64,000 bases of DNA from NCBI GenBank assembly GCA_023229505.1, contig JALNZD010000007.1:57830-121829 (forward strand), in the 5' to 3' direction. The stretch comes from Bacteroidales bacterium (GTDB taxonomy: Bacteria > Bacteroidota > Bacteroidia > Bacteroidales > JAGOPY01). A model generated the notes under the pieces. That model was not told the origin of the DNA. It did not search any database and saw nothing but the letters and a program-made list of their open reading frames with translations. Position numbers and translations under genes: made by a program. Below are positions 15,466 through 25,268 of this stretch, one piece after another. Each line of letters starts with the position of its first letter. The first letter of the stretch is position 1.

Positions 15466-18384
15466 TTAGTGGTTAGTAGTTATAATCGGAAGTTTCACCC
15501 TGAAAATATCTTCTGTTTTCTCCATCTCTGGTTCTTTTGCGGTGATCAGCCTGTATCTTTTCGAAATATTCTCCAGGCCAATTCCTGTTGAAATTTCAGA
15601 AATTTTCTTAGGACGAAGGTCATTTTCGACAATAATTCTTCCTCCCTGCTCATAAATCCTGATATGCAATGGTTTATCTTTTGAAATGATATTATGCTTG
15701 ACAGCATTTTCAATCAGGATCTGTAATGTCATCGGAGGGATAAACGAATTCTGTATGTCCTTTCCTAATGAAATATCCAGGTGCAGGTTTTCCCCAAATC
15801 GCTTTTTCAACAGGAAATAATAGTTGTCGATAAGGGAGATCTCGTCTTCGAGGGGTATGACTTCCTCATCCCTCAACTGCAGGATGATCCTGAAAAAGTC
15901 CGATAGTTTTTCGGTGTATTTCAGTGCCTGGTCAGATTTCTCTTCGATAAGCGCCATCAGGGTACTGAAACTGTTGAACAGGAAATGGGGATTGACCTGG
16001 TTTTTGAGAACCTGGAATTCAAATTCCACTTTTTCTTTTTTCTGTTGCTCAATCCGGCGCATCCGCTCTTCGCGATAGCGGACAATAAAATAGATAACTG
16101 CAGCAAGCGCAACAATTACCAGTATCATAAACCAGGCACTTAGCCAGAATGGTCCTTTGATCCTGAATTCATAGGTTTCTTCAGAAGCGTTATGGAATGA
16201 CTGGTCCAGGGATGATCGAACCCTGAAGGTATAAATTCCCGGGGGAAGGCTTGAATAAGTCACTGACCGGTCGAAAGTATTCTTCCATTCCAGGTCATAG
16301 CCTTCGAGCATCACCTGGTAGGTTACTGCTTCCGGGTTCGACAACCATAAGCCGGAATATTTAAAAGAAACATTGTTTTCACCGAAGCCCAGGATGAGGT
16401 CTTTTTTCATAACCATCGGTTCAAGGTAAACTGACATTTCTTCAAGGACCGTCCGTGGACCGTAGGATTCCGCATTTGTTCCGGGCTGATAGCGAATGAT
16501 CCCGGTCCGGGTACCGATCCACACATTCCCGCCAGGGTCTTTACTTATGACATTCAAATCCGGAGAAATTCCCGCCAGGCCTACTTCATCCCCAAAATGA
16601 GCAATACGGTCCGTTGGAATGTGTAGAATATCAAGCCCATCATCATGGATGATAATAACTTCATCGCCGCAGGTTGTTATTCCGGTAATTTCAAGGCTGC
16701 TTAAACCATCTTTGATCCCGAAATGGCTGAACTTGCCCCCGTTATATTTATAAATCCCATCGCTGGCCGATGCAATCCAGATATTCTCACGCTGGTCGCC
16801 GGTTATGGAATAGATCACATCATCTCCAAGCCCGTTTTTCTCATCATAAGAAATCCACCCGCTTTTTGTTTTCACACTAATCCCATCCCCATCTGTTGCA
16901 AACCAAACCTGGTCATGTGTATCTTCAAATACCGAATAGATGAAATTATTCACCAACCCGTTATCGCGGTTATGGGAGGTGATAAGGAAAGGCCCATCAG
17001 GTGCGCGTCCTTGCAGGATGATCTCCGAAGCTCCCCCGAGGGTTGCCATCCAAAGCGTGTCAATATGTCCGGAGATCGACAGAACATTATTATTTATAAG
17101 CCCTTGTTTCTCCGTGATCTGAATCCAGGAACCATTATCCGGATGTATCCGGAAAACGCCATAGTTAAAAGTGCCGGCCCAGATATAACCCTGGTTATCC
17201 TGAAATAAGCACATCACTTTCAGATTGGGAAGATTAAAACCTTCCAGGTATTTCCTGGTACTGCCATCAGAAAGGTACAGGAGAAATATTCCCTCATCGT
17301 TACTAAACCAGAGCTTATTATAGTTCAGAAGATCGTGTCTGACGGCATGGATATTCTGCAGTTCGGCACCATTGGCCTGGTTGTAAAACTTCAGTCTGGT
17401 CCCGGAAGTGCGATACAATCCCGAGTAAGATAATATCCAGGCATTTCCTTCGGTATCCTCAAGAAGATCATTAATTTTTCCGTATTTGAAGAGGTCTTTA
17501 TTGGTAACACGCTGAATAGATCCAGTAGCGTTGCCGGGGTCAATTTCCAGCAATTCTCCCGACGCTGTAGCTATCCACAGGGCATCCCTTAAAACCGCCA
17601 GGTCCTGAACCGGCCCATAAGGCCAGGAAACATCCGGGTAAGGAGTCCTGAAATCTGACCGGTCAGGCAGCAGGTATCCCGCACCGCCATCTTGAAACCC
17701 CAGCCATAATCTTCCGGAAGGATCTTCTTTTATAACTCTGACAATAATGTCAGGAAGAGGCTTGCCAATTTCAAGCGGCTTCACGTTTTTAATGCCATCC
17801 GTCTGCCGGCAGGCGGCAATCCCGGCGTCCGTCCCTGCCCAGATCAATCCCGTGTGATCGCACTCGAGATCATACACATAATCTTCGTTCAGCCCGTCAT
17901 CATGGTTGATATTAAAAACACGGTTATGATTATAAAAATAGATGCCTTCTCCTGTTGTCGACCACCAGAGCACACCTTCCTTATCGGTAATTATATCAGA
18001 AATAGCTTTCCCGGCTGTTCCTTCTACAGGATTAAAAAGAGATATGACGCCCTCATCCAGCCAATAGATCTTACCATCTTTGCATCCAACCCAAAGGACC
18101 CCATCCGGTCCTTCATGAATTGCAGTAACTTGAAGATCAATAGAATCAATAGGTGAGAAATATTGCCTGAAAGATATCCCATCAAACCGGAATAACCCAT
18201 TATCAGACCCCAGCCAGATAAAGCCTTTATCATCCTGAAACGCTTTATTAAAGACGGGCTCTTTTGTGGGAATTGAAAACCGGATCTTTTGGATGAAAGG
18301 GGACTGGGCTCTTGCCGGAAATATTACAAGCCATAAGCAAATAAAGATCAGGCTAAACCTGGTTATATCTTTGAATTTTAACAC
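15466..18384 (-). CDS. Two-component sensor with propeller repeats, Y_Y_Y domain and LytS-type histidine kinase
   Basis: I place the start at GTG 18384, four bases after the upstream stop, because this gives a clean signal peptide (FSLIFICLWLVIFPARAQ). The frame is open further up to 18510, inside the yceI-like gene, but that extension is not credible. About 600 residues of periplasmic two-component propeller repeats follow (FIWLGSDNGLFRFDG, VLWVGCKDGKIYWL, IWAGTFNYGVFRIH). A Y_Y_Y domain, one transmembrane helix (FMILVIVALAAVIYFIV) and a His_kinase domain with NPHFLFNSF and the ATP-binding N-box ILIENAVKHN complete it. Such sensors commonly report polysaccharides or other extracellular cues. 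Confidence 0.88.
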   Translation of the reverse strand: MLKFKDITRFSLIFICLWLVIFPARAQSPFIQKIRFSIPTKEPVFNKAFQDDKGFIWLGSDNGLFRFDGISFRQYFSPIDSIDLQVTAIHEGPDGVLWVGCKDGKIYWLDEGVISLFNPVEGTAGKAISDIITDKEGVLWWSTTGEGIYFYNHNRVFNINHDDGLNEDYVYDLECDHTGLIWAGTDAGIAACRQTDGIKNVKPLEIGKPLPDIIVRVIKEDPSGRLWLGFQDGGAGYLLPDRSDFRTPYPDVSWPYGPVQDLAVLRDALWIATASGELLEIDPGNATGSIQRVTNKDLFKYGKINDLLEDTEGNAWILSYSGLYRTSGTRLKFYNQANGAELQNIHAVRHDLLNYNKLWFSNDEGIFLLYLSDGSTRKYLEGFNLPNLKVMCLFQDNQGYIWAGTFNYGVFRIHPDNGSWIQITEKQGLINNNVLSISGHIDTLWMATLGGASEIILQGRAPDGPFLITSHNRDNGLVNNFIYSVFEDTHDQVWFATDGDGISVKTKSGWISYDEKNGLGDDVIYSITGDQRENIWIASASDGIYKYNGGKFSHFGIKDGLSSLEITGITTCGDEVIIIHDDGLDILHIPTDRIAHFGDEVGLAGISPDLNVISKDPGGNVWIGTRTGIIRYQPGTNAESYGPRTVLEEMSVYLEPMVMKKDLILGFGENNVSFKYSGLWLSNPEAVTYQVMLEGYDLEWKNTFDRSVTYSSLPPGIYTFRVRSSLDQSFHNASEETYEFRIKGPFWLSAWFMILVIVALAAVIYFIVRYREERMRRIEQQKKEKVEFEFQVLKNQVNPHFLFNSFSTLMALIEEKSDQALKYTEKLSDFFRIILQLRDEEVIPLEDEISLIDNYYFLLKKRFGENLHLDISLGKDIQNSFIPPMTLQILIENAVKHNIISKDKPLHIRIYEQGGRIIVENDLRPKKISEISTGIGLENISKRYRLITAKEPEMEKTEDIFRVKLPIITTNH

Positions 18385-18388
18385 TTGT

Positions 18389-18943
18389 TCAATCAATTTT
18401 TTTGGCCAGTTCAGCTGTGATTGACACATCAATGACTTCAGCGATTTTCTGGAAAACGACTCTCGGTATCTTGATCTGGTGATCTTCCAGCAAAACCGTG
18501 AATTCAGCATGGAGTTTGATATTATTCTCTGTCAACCTGATTGTTCCCCGAATGATCCTTTCCTGTTCAATACCATGAATATCAAGCATCCCTTTTGCTC
18601 TGACCATTTGTTCTTCACGTGAATTGAGGTCAATTTCTTCGATGATTTTACCTTTAAATGTTGAAACAGGATATTTCTGAGCTTCTATATAGTTTTCAAA
18701 AAAGTGTTCCTGCTGGAGACTGCTGTTAAAGCCTTGAAAGCTTTTATTATCGATGGTGAATGCAAAGGTGCGGTCAGCTGGATTGATAACTCCTGACAGT
18801 TGGTCTGATTCGGCTTTAATGACCTCAAGGGGAGCATTGGAAGTAAAGCTGGCCGAACCATTGCGTGTAATAAAAAGCTGCTGTGAGAATGAGGTTTGTA
18901 GAAGAAAAGAGGCAAACAATATGATGACCGGAACTGTTTTCAC
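18389..18943 (-). CDS. YceI-like secreted protein, first gene of the sensor operon
   Basis: The 184-residue protein has a signal peptide (VIILFASFLLQTSFSQ) and a YceI-like domain with KSFQGFNSSLQQEHFFENYIEAQKYP, FKGKIIEEID and a final HQIKIPRVVFQKIAEVIDVSI strand. It is a clear paralogue of the protein encoded at 14004 (compare QEHFNENYLESDKFP and IPGAVVKNIAETIEV). It is co-transcribed with the sensor kinase, whose start lies four bases after its stop. It may be a lipid-binding cell-envelope protein linked to the signal sensed (inference). Confidence 0.82.
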   Translation of the reverse strand: MKTVPVIILFASFLLQTSFSQQLFITRNGSASFTSNAPLEVIKAESDQLSGVINPADRTFAFTIDNKSFQGFNSSLQQEHFFENYIEAQKYPVSTFKGKIIEEIDLNSREEQMVRAKGMLDIHGIEQERIIRGTIRLTENNIKLHAEFTVLLEDHQIKIPRVVFQKIAEVIDVSITAELAKKID

Positions 18944-19184
18944 GTGCCTGGAATTTAAGCGAAGATAAATATAATCTTTATTAAGATTGTGCTAATGAAC
19001 CAAGACGATTCCGGATTATTGTCCATAAATATCAATTGACTGTCTATTTTTACACTTTTGATGAAACTGAAATGAGATGCCATCTCTTTTACTTTCTTTT
19101 CAACAACCCGGAGTTTATATAATCAAAAGAATTATTTTTAATTCCAGGAAATAATCTGAATTACCTTTCCTGACAATTAAGCTT

Positions 19185-20297
19185 ATGAATCCTCTGATCC
19201 CCGCCGCACTTGTCCTTGATGACGGAACGGAATTCCCTGGCCATTCCTTCGGGGCACCGCATTCCGCCGCGGGTGAAGTGGTGTTCAGTACCGCCATGAA
19301 CGGCTACCCGGAAAGCCTTAGCGATCCATCCTACAAAGGACAGATCCTGGTGGCCACCTATCCCCTTATCGGTAACTATGGCGTGCCAAATATCCATTTC
19401 GTCGACAATATGCCGGAATTCTTTGAATCCGGCCGGGTGCAGATTTCCGGCCTCGTTATATCCGATTATTCGTTCAGCTACAGCCACTGGAACGCGGCAA
19501 AAAGCCTTTCAGACTGGCTGAATGAACACCAGGTCCCGGGTATCTATGGTATCGATACACGCAGGCTGACAAAAATAATCCGCGAAAAGGGTGCTATGCT
19601 CGGGAAAATCATCATTAATGAAGATATCCCTTTTTACGACCCTAATAAAGATAACCTGGTCGACCAGGTCTCGGTCCGGGAAAGTACCACCTATGGCAAC
19701 GGCCAGTACCGCATCCTGCTGGTGGATTGCGGTACAAAAAACAATATCATCCGCTGCCTGCTTAAACGCAATGCCACCGTTACCCGGGTACCCTGGGACC
19801 ATCCCATCGATCCTGCCGGATATGATGGCGTCCTCTTCTCCAATGGGCCGGGAGATCCTAAAATGTGCAAAGCTACCATCGGATCAGCTAAAAAGCTTCT
19901 TTTTGGGAATGTCCCGGTTTTTGGCATTTGCCTGGGCTCTCAAATTATGGCACTTGCCGCCGGGGCCAATACTTATAAGCTGAAATACGGACACCGCAGC
20001 CATAACCAGCCTGTCATCATGAACGGTACCAACCACTGTTTCATCACTTCCCAAAACCATGGCTATGCAATTGAAACTTCTACACTGCCCACAGCCTGGG
20101 AACCCTGGTTTGAAAACCTCAACGATCAGACCTGTGAAGGCATCCGGCACAAAACCATGCCCTTCTTCGCCGTCCAGTTTCACCCCGAAGCTTCCGCCGG
20201 ACCTGTGGATACTGAATTTCTGTTCGATGAATTTATGAAACTTGTTAAAAAATATGTCGATGGACGTTCGGAAAACGATCAAACCGTAGCCAAATGA
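19185..20297 (+). CDS. carA: Carbamoyl-phosphate synthase small (glutaminase) subunit
   Basis: The 370-residue protein releases ammonia from glutamine for carbamoyl phosphate, the precursor of arginine and pyrimidines. The N-terminal CPSase small-chain domain has GEVVFSTAMNGYPESLSDPSY. The class I amidotransferase domain has the nucleophile C249 in FGICLGSQ, and the His-Glu pair in QFHPEASAGP. The start at 19185 (MNPLIPAALVLDDG) fits the family. The last four bases (ATGA) overlap the start of carB, so translation is coupled. Confidence 0.97.
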   Translation: MNPLIPAALVLDDGTEFPGHSFGAPHSAAGEVVFSTAMNGYPESLSDPSYKGQILVATYPLIGNYGVPNIHFVDNMPEFFESGRVQISGLVISDYSFSYSHWNAAKSLSDWLNEHQVPGIYGIDTRRLTKIIREKGAMLGKIIINEDIPFYDPNKDNLVDQVSVRESTTYGNGQYRILLVDCGTKNNIIRCLLKRNATVTRVPWDHPIDPAGYDGVLFSNGPGDPKMCKATIGSAKKLLFGNVPVFGICLGSQIMALAAGANTYKLKYGHRSHNQPVIMNGTNHCFITSQNHGYAIETSTLPTAWEPWFENLNDQTCEGIRHKTMPFFAVQFHPEASAGPVDTEFLFDEFMKLVKKYVDGRSENDQTVAK

Positions 20298-23200
20298 TTC
20301 AGTCCGTAAAAAAAGTCCTTCTCCTTGGATCAGGTGCGCTGAAAATCGGCGAAGCAGGCGAGTTTGATTATTCAGGTACACAGGCACTCAAGGCATTGAG
20401 GGAAGAAGGCATCTTCACCATCCTCATCAACCCAAACATTGCAACGGTACAGACTTCGGAAGGTATGGCCGATAAGATCTACTTCCTCCCGGTAACGCCT
20501 TTGTTCGTCGAAAAAGTGATCGAAAAGGAACATCCTGAGGGTATCCTGCTCTCTTTCGGCGGCCAAACCGCGCTGAATTGCGGTATTGCTCTCTACCAAT
20601 CAGGCATCCTTGAGAAATATGGGGTCCGGGTGCTGGGAACACCGGTCCGGGCCATTCTCGATACGGAAGACCGGCAATTGTTCACACGCAGACTTGATGA
20701 AATCCGGGTAAAAACACCGCGCAGCCTTGCCGTCACCAGTATTGAAGAAGCCGTTCTGGCCGCCAACAGCCTGGGATATCCCGTTATCGTCCGTTCTGCG
20801 TTCGCCCTGGGTGGGCTCGGTAGCGGATTCTGTTCAGGTGAGGAAGAAATAAGGCTGCTCACCCAGAAATCCTTTTCCTATTCCAGCCAGGTTTTGGTAG
20901 AAGAATCCCTCAAGGGTTGGAAAGAAGTGGAATACGAAGTGGTCCGGGATGCCTACGATAATTGCATCACGGTGTGTAATATGGAAAATTTCGATCCGCT
21001 GGGCATCCACACCGGTGAAAGTATCGTGGTTGCACCCTCGCAAACGCTTACCAACAGGGAATATCATATACTCAGGGAACTGTCGATCAGGATCATCCGC
21101 CACATCGGCATCGTTGGAGAATGTAATGTCCAGTATGCCCTCGACCCTGATTCTGAAGATTACAGGGTCATTGAAGTCAATGCACGCCTCTCGCGTTCCA
21201 GTGCCCTGGCCTCCAAAGCCACCGGGTACCCCCTAGCATTCGTAGCCGCTAAAATCGCCCTGGGCTATGGTTTATTCGAACTGAAAAACTCCGTCACGCA
21301 GGATACTTCCGCTTTCTTTGAGCCTGCCCTCGACTATGTCGTCTGCAAGATCCCCCGCTGGGACCTTGATAAGTTCCACGGCGTATCCCGGGAGATCGGC
21401 AGCAGCATGAAAAGCGTCGGTGAGGTGATGGCCATCGGGCGCACATTCGAAGAAGCCATCCAGAAAGGATTACGGATGATCGGCCAGGGAATGCACGGTT
21501 TCGTGGGTAACAAGGATATCGAAGACATCATCATCGATAAGGAGCTTTCTGTTCCCACCGATATGCGTATCTTCGTGATCGCCATGGCACTCTATAAGGG
21601 TTACAGTATCGACCGAATCTTTGAACTGACCCGGATCGACCGCTGGTTCTTGGGTAAACTCCAAAATATCTTCGACCTGCGGACCGAAATTCTTCAGTTT
21701 AATGTACTGGAAGAAATCCCTGATCCCCTTCTTCTTAAATCAAAACAATTGGGATTTTCTGATTTCCAGATCGCCAGGTTCGTCTTTAAAAGCGACCGCA
21801 GCCATATCACAGATGACCTGCTGAAAGTCCGCAATTACCGGAAAACAAGGGGCATAACGCCTTTTGTGAAGCAGATTGATACAATGGCCGCAGAATACCC
21901 GGCCCGGACCAATTATCTTTATCTTACTTACAACGGGGCGGAACATGATATAACCTTTCTTCACGAAGGTGAAGAAAGCGTTGTCGTCCTTGGCTCAGGA
22001 GCTTACCGCATAGGTAGCAGCGTTGAATTCGACTGGTGCGGGGTAAATGCACTAGATGCGATCAACAAAGAAGGATATCGTTCCATCATGATCAACTACA
22101 ATCCGGAAACGGTCAGCACCGATTATGACGTATGCGACAAGCTGTATTTTGAAGAATTAACCTTTGAAAGGGTGATGGACATTTTAGATCTGGAAGATCC
22201 GCTTGGGGTGATCGTTTCTACCGGCGGCCAGATACCGAACAACCTCGCCATGCGGTTATTCGGGCAGGGGGTCAGGATTCTCGGTACATCACCGCTTTCC
22301 ATTGATAAGGCCGAGAACAGGCATAAATTCTCAGCTATTCTTGATGAACTCGATATCGACCAGCCACGGTGGATTGAATCTTCAACAGTAAAGGATGTTT
22401 ATGAGTTTACGAAAGAAGTCGGGTTTCCTGTGATTGTCAGGCCTTCCTATGTTCTATCCGGTGCGGCGATGAATATCGTGTCGAACCGCAGCGAGCTGGA
22501 CCATTTTCTCGAAATGGCAGCCCAGGTTTCGAAACAGCACCCTGTAGTGGTTTCCAAATTCATCGAAGACTCCAAGGAAATCGAAATGGATGCCGTTGCT
22601 AAAGACGGTGAGATTATCTGCTATGCCATCTCTGAACATGTGGAATTTGCCGGCGTTCATTCCGGCGATGCCACGATGTTGTTCCCTCCACAAAAGATTT
22701 ATGTCGAAACAGTCCGGCGGATCAAGCGCATAAGCCGGCAGATCGCGGAACATCTTGCCATTTCAGGCCCTTTCAATATCCAGTTCCTGGCTAAAGATAA
22801 CGACGTGATGGTCATCGAATGTAACCTGCGTGCCTCCCGAAGTTTTCCCTTCATTTCCAAAGTCCTTAAAACCAACTTTATCACAATAGCCACGCAGATC
22901 ATGCTGGGAAAAGCTGTCACAAAACCAGATAAGTCTCTGTTCGACCTGGATTATGTAGGAGTGAAAGCATCTCAGTTTTCCTTTTCACGGTTACAAAAAG
23001 CCGACCCGGTGCTGGGCGTTGAGATGGTCTCCACCGGCGAAGTGGGCTGTATCGGCGACAACTACTATGAAGCCATCCTCAAAGCGATGCTGTCGGTCGG
23101 CTACAGCATCCCATCAAAAGCCATTCTTTTCTCAAGCGGCCCGTATCGTTCCAAGATAGAACTGCTCGCAAGCGCACGGATGCTGGCTGAAAAAGGGTTG

Positions 23201-23518
23201 ACGATCTACGCAACAGGCGGCACCCACGATTTCTTCACCAAAAACGGCGTGAATTCCATCATGCTTCACTGGCCCGGCGAGAGCCGTGAACCAAATACTT
23301 TGGATTACCTGAAACAAAAGAAGATCGACCTGGTGATCAACATCCCCAAAAATCTCAGTAAGAGTGAACTGGATAACGATTACCGCATCCGCCGCAGTGC
23401 CGTCGATTTCAACATCCCGCTGATCACCAATGCCCGGCTTGCCAGCGCTTTCATCTATTCCATCTGTAAGGTCGATATCGATAATATTGCAATAAAAAGC
23501 TGGGATGAATATAAGTAA
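20294..23518 (+). CDS. carB: Carbamoyl-phosphate synthase large subunit
   Basis: The 1074-residue protein has the standard length and order: a carboxyphosphate domain (KKVLLLGSGALKIGEAGEFDYSG), oligomerisation region, carbamoyl-phosphate domain (VVVLGSGAYRIGSSVEFDW) and a C-terminal MGS allosteric domain (ILFSSGPYRSKIELLASARM, YATGGTHDFF). Each half carries an ATP-grasp fold with VIEVNARLSRSSALASK and VIECNLRASRSFPFISK. It overlaps carA by four bases and the following glycosyltransferase gene by 14 bases. Confidence 0.97.
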   Translation: MIQSVKKVLLLGSGALKIGEAGEFDYSGTQALKALREEGIFTILINPNIATVQTSEGMADKIYFLPVTPLFVEKVIEKEHPEGILLSFGGQTALNCGIALYQSGILEKYGVRVLGTPVRAILDTEDRQLFTRRLDEIRVKTPRSLAVTSIEEAVLAANSLGYPVIVRSAFALGGLGSGFCSGEEEIRLLTQKSFSYSSQVLVEESLKGWKEVEYEVVRDAYDNCITVCNMENFDPLGIHTGESIVVAPSQTLTNREYHILRELSIRIIRHIGIVGECNVQYALDPDSEDYRVIEVNARLSRSSALASKATGYPLAFVAAKIALGYGLFELKNSVTQDTSAFFEPALDYVVCKIPRWDLDKFHGVSREIGSSMKSVGEVMAIGRTFEEAIQKGLRMIGQGMHGFVGNKDIEDIIIDKELSVPTDMRIFVIAMALYKGYSIDRIFELTRIDRWFLGKLQNIFDLRTEILQFNVLEEIPDPLLLKSKQLGFSDFQIARFVFKSDRSHITDDLLKVRNYRKTRGITPFVKQIDTMAAEYPARTNYLYLTYNGAEHDITFLHEGEESVVVLGSGAYRIGSSVEFDWCGVNALDAINKEGYRSIMINYNPETVSTDYDVCDKLYFEELTFERVMDILDLEDPLGVIVSTGGQIPNNLAMRLFGQGVRILGTSPLSIDKAENRHKFSAILDELDIDQPRWIESSTVKDVYEFTKEVGFPVIVRPSYVLSGAAMNIVSNRSELDHFLEMAAQVSKQHPVVVSKFIEDSKEIEMDAVAKDGEIICYAISEHVEFAGVHSGDATMLFPPQKIYVETVRRIKRISRQIAEHLAISGPFNIQFLAKDNDVMVIECNLRASRSFPFISKVLKTNFITIATQIMLGKAVTKPDKSLFDLDYVGVKASQFSFSRLQKADPVLGVEMVSTGEVGCIGDNYYEAILKAMLSVGYSIPSKAILFSSGPYRSKIELLASARMLAEKGLTIYATGGTHDFFTKNGVNSIMLHWPGESREPNTLDYLKQKKIDLVINIPKNLSKSELDNDYRIRRSAVDFNIPLITNARLASAFIYSICKVDIDNIAIKSWDEYK

Positions 23519-25268
23519 AGATGAAAGGGACTCAATCTCAGTGAAAACCAAACCGAAAATATTTTCATCTTACTGGATAATTATCATTGCAGGGATCATA
23601 CTATTCATGCCTTTTCTGGGAAGAGTCGCCCTTTTCGACTGGGATGAGGTCAATTTTGCCGAGATCGCCCGCGAAATGATCGTTACACATGATTACCTCA
23701 ATGTTCAGGTAGATTATCAGCCTTTCTGGGAAAAGCCTCCCTTGTTTATCTGGATGCAGGTCCTGTCGATGAAGCTCTTCGGCATAAATGAATTCGCGGC
23801 CCGCTTCCCCAATGCTGTTTGCGGGATCGTGACTTTGCTCATCCTGTTCCGGATCGGTAAAAAGTTATTCAATCAAAGGATGGGCATGATCTGGGCGCTG
23901 GTTTACGCAGGTTCTGTCCTTCCGTTCTTCTATTTCAAGTCGGGCATCATCGACCCCTGGTTCAATCTATTCATCTTTACCGGCATTTATTTTGCCATTC
24001 TTTACATCGCCCAATCACCCAGTCACCCAGTCACCCAGTCACCCAGTCACCCAGTCACCCTCTTCCTCTCCGGCCTCTTCATCGGCCTCGCCATCCTGAC
24101 CAAAGGGCCCGTTGCATTCCTGATATTCGGCCTTACCGGCCTGGTTTACCTGATTTCATCCCTACCCTCTTACCGTCCTAAAGTCCTACAGTCTTACCGT
24201 CCTACAGTCCGATTCAGGCTGAATATCAAATTGACCCACATCCTGCTCTTCCTTGCCGGGATCCTGCTCACGGGCGGATCATGGTTCATGATGCAAATAG
24301 CAGCCGGAAATATCGATGTGGTGAAGGATTTCATCGTTTACCAGGTCAGGCTTTTCAGCACAAAAGACGCCGGCCACGGTGGATTTCCACTATACCATGT
24401 GGTCGTGCTCATGTTTGGGGTTTTCCCCGCATCGGCCTTTCTTTTTAATGGTTTCAAGGCTTCACCAGGCGAATTGCCTTTGCAGCGGGAATGGCGGAGG
24501 GCTTCTATCATCCTGCTGCTCATAGTTGTGGTGCTTTTCGAAATCGTACAGACCAAAATCATCCATTATTCGTCCCTGGCTTATTTCCCACTGACTTACC
24601 TCTCCTCCCTGGCGATTTACCGGGTAGTGGAAGAGAAAAGCCGTTTCAGCCGGCTGGCAAAAATTCTGCTCATAGCTTTCACCAGCCTGTGGATTATCGT
24701 TATTGCCGGATTCACTATTGCCGGGCTGCAAAAAGAATGGCTGATCAATTCCGGGATCATCAAAGATCCCTTCGCCATGGCGAATCTTCGGGCTGACGTA
24801 AGCTGGACCGGTCTGGAAGCGCTCGTTGCGTTGATCCTGATCGCCGGGGTGCTGGCTTTCTTTTTCCTTAAAAAACCTTATGCAAGGATTATCTCACTTT
24901 TCACCGCAACGATCATCTTTACTTTTTTCACCATGTTCGTATTTACCGGCAGAATTGAAGGTTATACCCAGCGTGCGGCACTGGATTTTTACCGGCAGCA
25001 CAGCGAAGAAGACTGCTACATCAACACGCTCGGCTTCAAGAGCTACGCCCACTTGTTCTATAGCAAAAAGCTGCCGCAGGATAATCCGCTTTCTTACGAT
25101 AAAGAATGGCTTTTAAACGGGCTGATTGACAAGCCTGCCTATTTTGTTTATAAGATGATTAAAAAAGATGAATATTCCCGGCTTTATCCGCAGCTTATTG
25201 TGCTTTACGAGAAGAACGGTTTTATCTTTGCAGCGCGATATCCTGAAAAACTAAAACCTGGTTTATGA
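23505..25268 (+). CDS. Membrane glycosyltransferase of the GT39/ArnT-like family
   Basis: The 587-residue protein has around a dozen transmembrane helices. The first periplasmic loop has LFDWDEVNFAEIAREM, matching the acidic DE motif of PMT/ArnT-type glycosyltransferases that use polyprenyl-phosphate sugars. FWEKPPLFIWMQ and FAARFPNAVCGI are typical. The start ATG at 23505 lies inside the end of carB. Residues about 168-185 are a duplicated QSPSHPVT octapeptide made by a DNA repeat, and a further SYRPxVLQSYRPTV duplication follows. It is probably a cell-envelope sugar or lipid-A modifying enzyme; the next gene encodes a GT2 that may make its polyprenyl-phosphate donor. Confidence 0.85.
   Translation: MNISKDERDSISVKTKPKIFSSYWIIIIAGIILFMPFLGRVALFDWDEVNFAEIAREMIVTHDYLNVQVDYQPFWEKPPLFIWMQVLSMKLFGINEFAARFPNAVCGIVTLLILFRIGKKLFNQRMGMIWALVYAGSVLPFFYFKSGIIDPWFNLFIFTGIYFAILYIAQSPSHPVTQSPSHPVTLFLSGLFIGLAILTKGPVAFLIFGLTGLVYLISSLPSYRPKVLQSYRPTVRFRLNIKLTHILLFLAGILLTGGSWFMMQIAAGNIDVVKDFIVYQVRLFSTKDAGHGGFPLYHVVVLMFGVFPASAFLFNGFKASPGELPLQREWRRASIILLLIVVVLFEIVQTKIIHYSSLAYFPLTYLSSLAIYRVVEEKSRFSRLAKILLIAFTSLWIIVIAGFTIAGLQKEWLINSGIIKDPFAMANLRADVSWTGLEALVALILIAGVLAFFFLKKPYARIISLFTATIIFTFFTMFVFTGRIEGYTQRAALDFYRQHSEEDCYINTLGFKSYAHLFYSKKLPQDNPLSYDKEWLLNGLIDKPAYFVYKMIKKDEYSRLYPQLIVLYEKNGFIFAARYPEKLKPGL
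24012..24058 (+). repeat. In-frame tandem repeat of the octamer CACCCAGT inside the GT39 gene
   Basis: About six head-to-tail copies of CACCCAGT encode QSPSHPVT twice in a loop between membrane helices. Eight bases times three equals 24, so the repeat keeps the frame open and yields an eight-residue period. A second imperfect repeat with TACCGTCCTACAGTC words lies at 24169-24212 in the same gene. Confidence 0.85.

Noticed and set aside
18385..18510. N-terminal extension of the sensor kinase to 18510
   Set aside because: It would lie inside the upstream yceI-like gene, is highly basic, and would bury the clear signal peptide that begins at GTG 18384.
24012..24058. CRISPR-like repeat in the glycosyltransferase gene
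   Set aside because: The units are contiguous octamers with no spacers and lie inside a coding frame.
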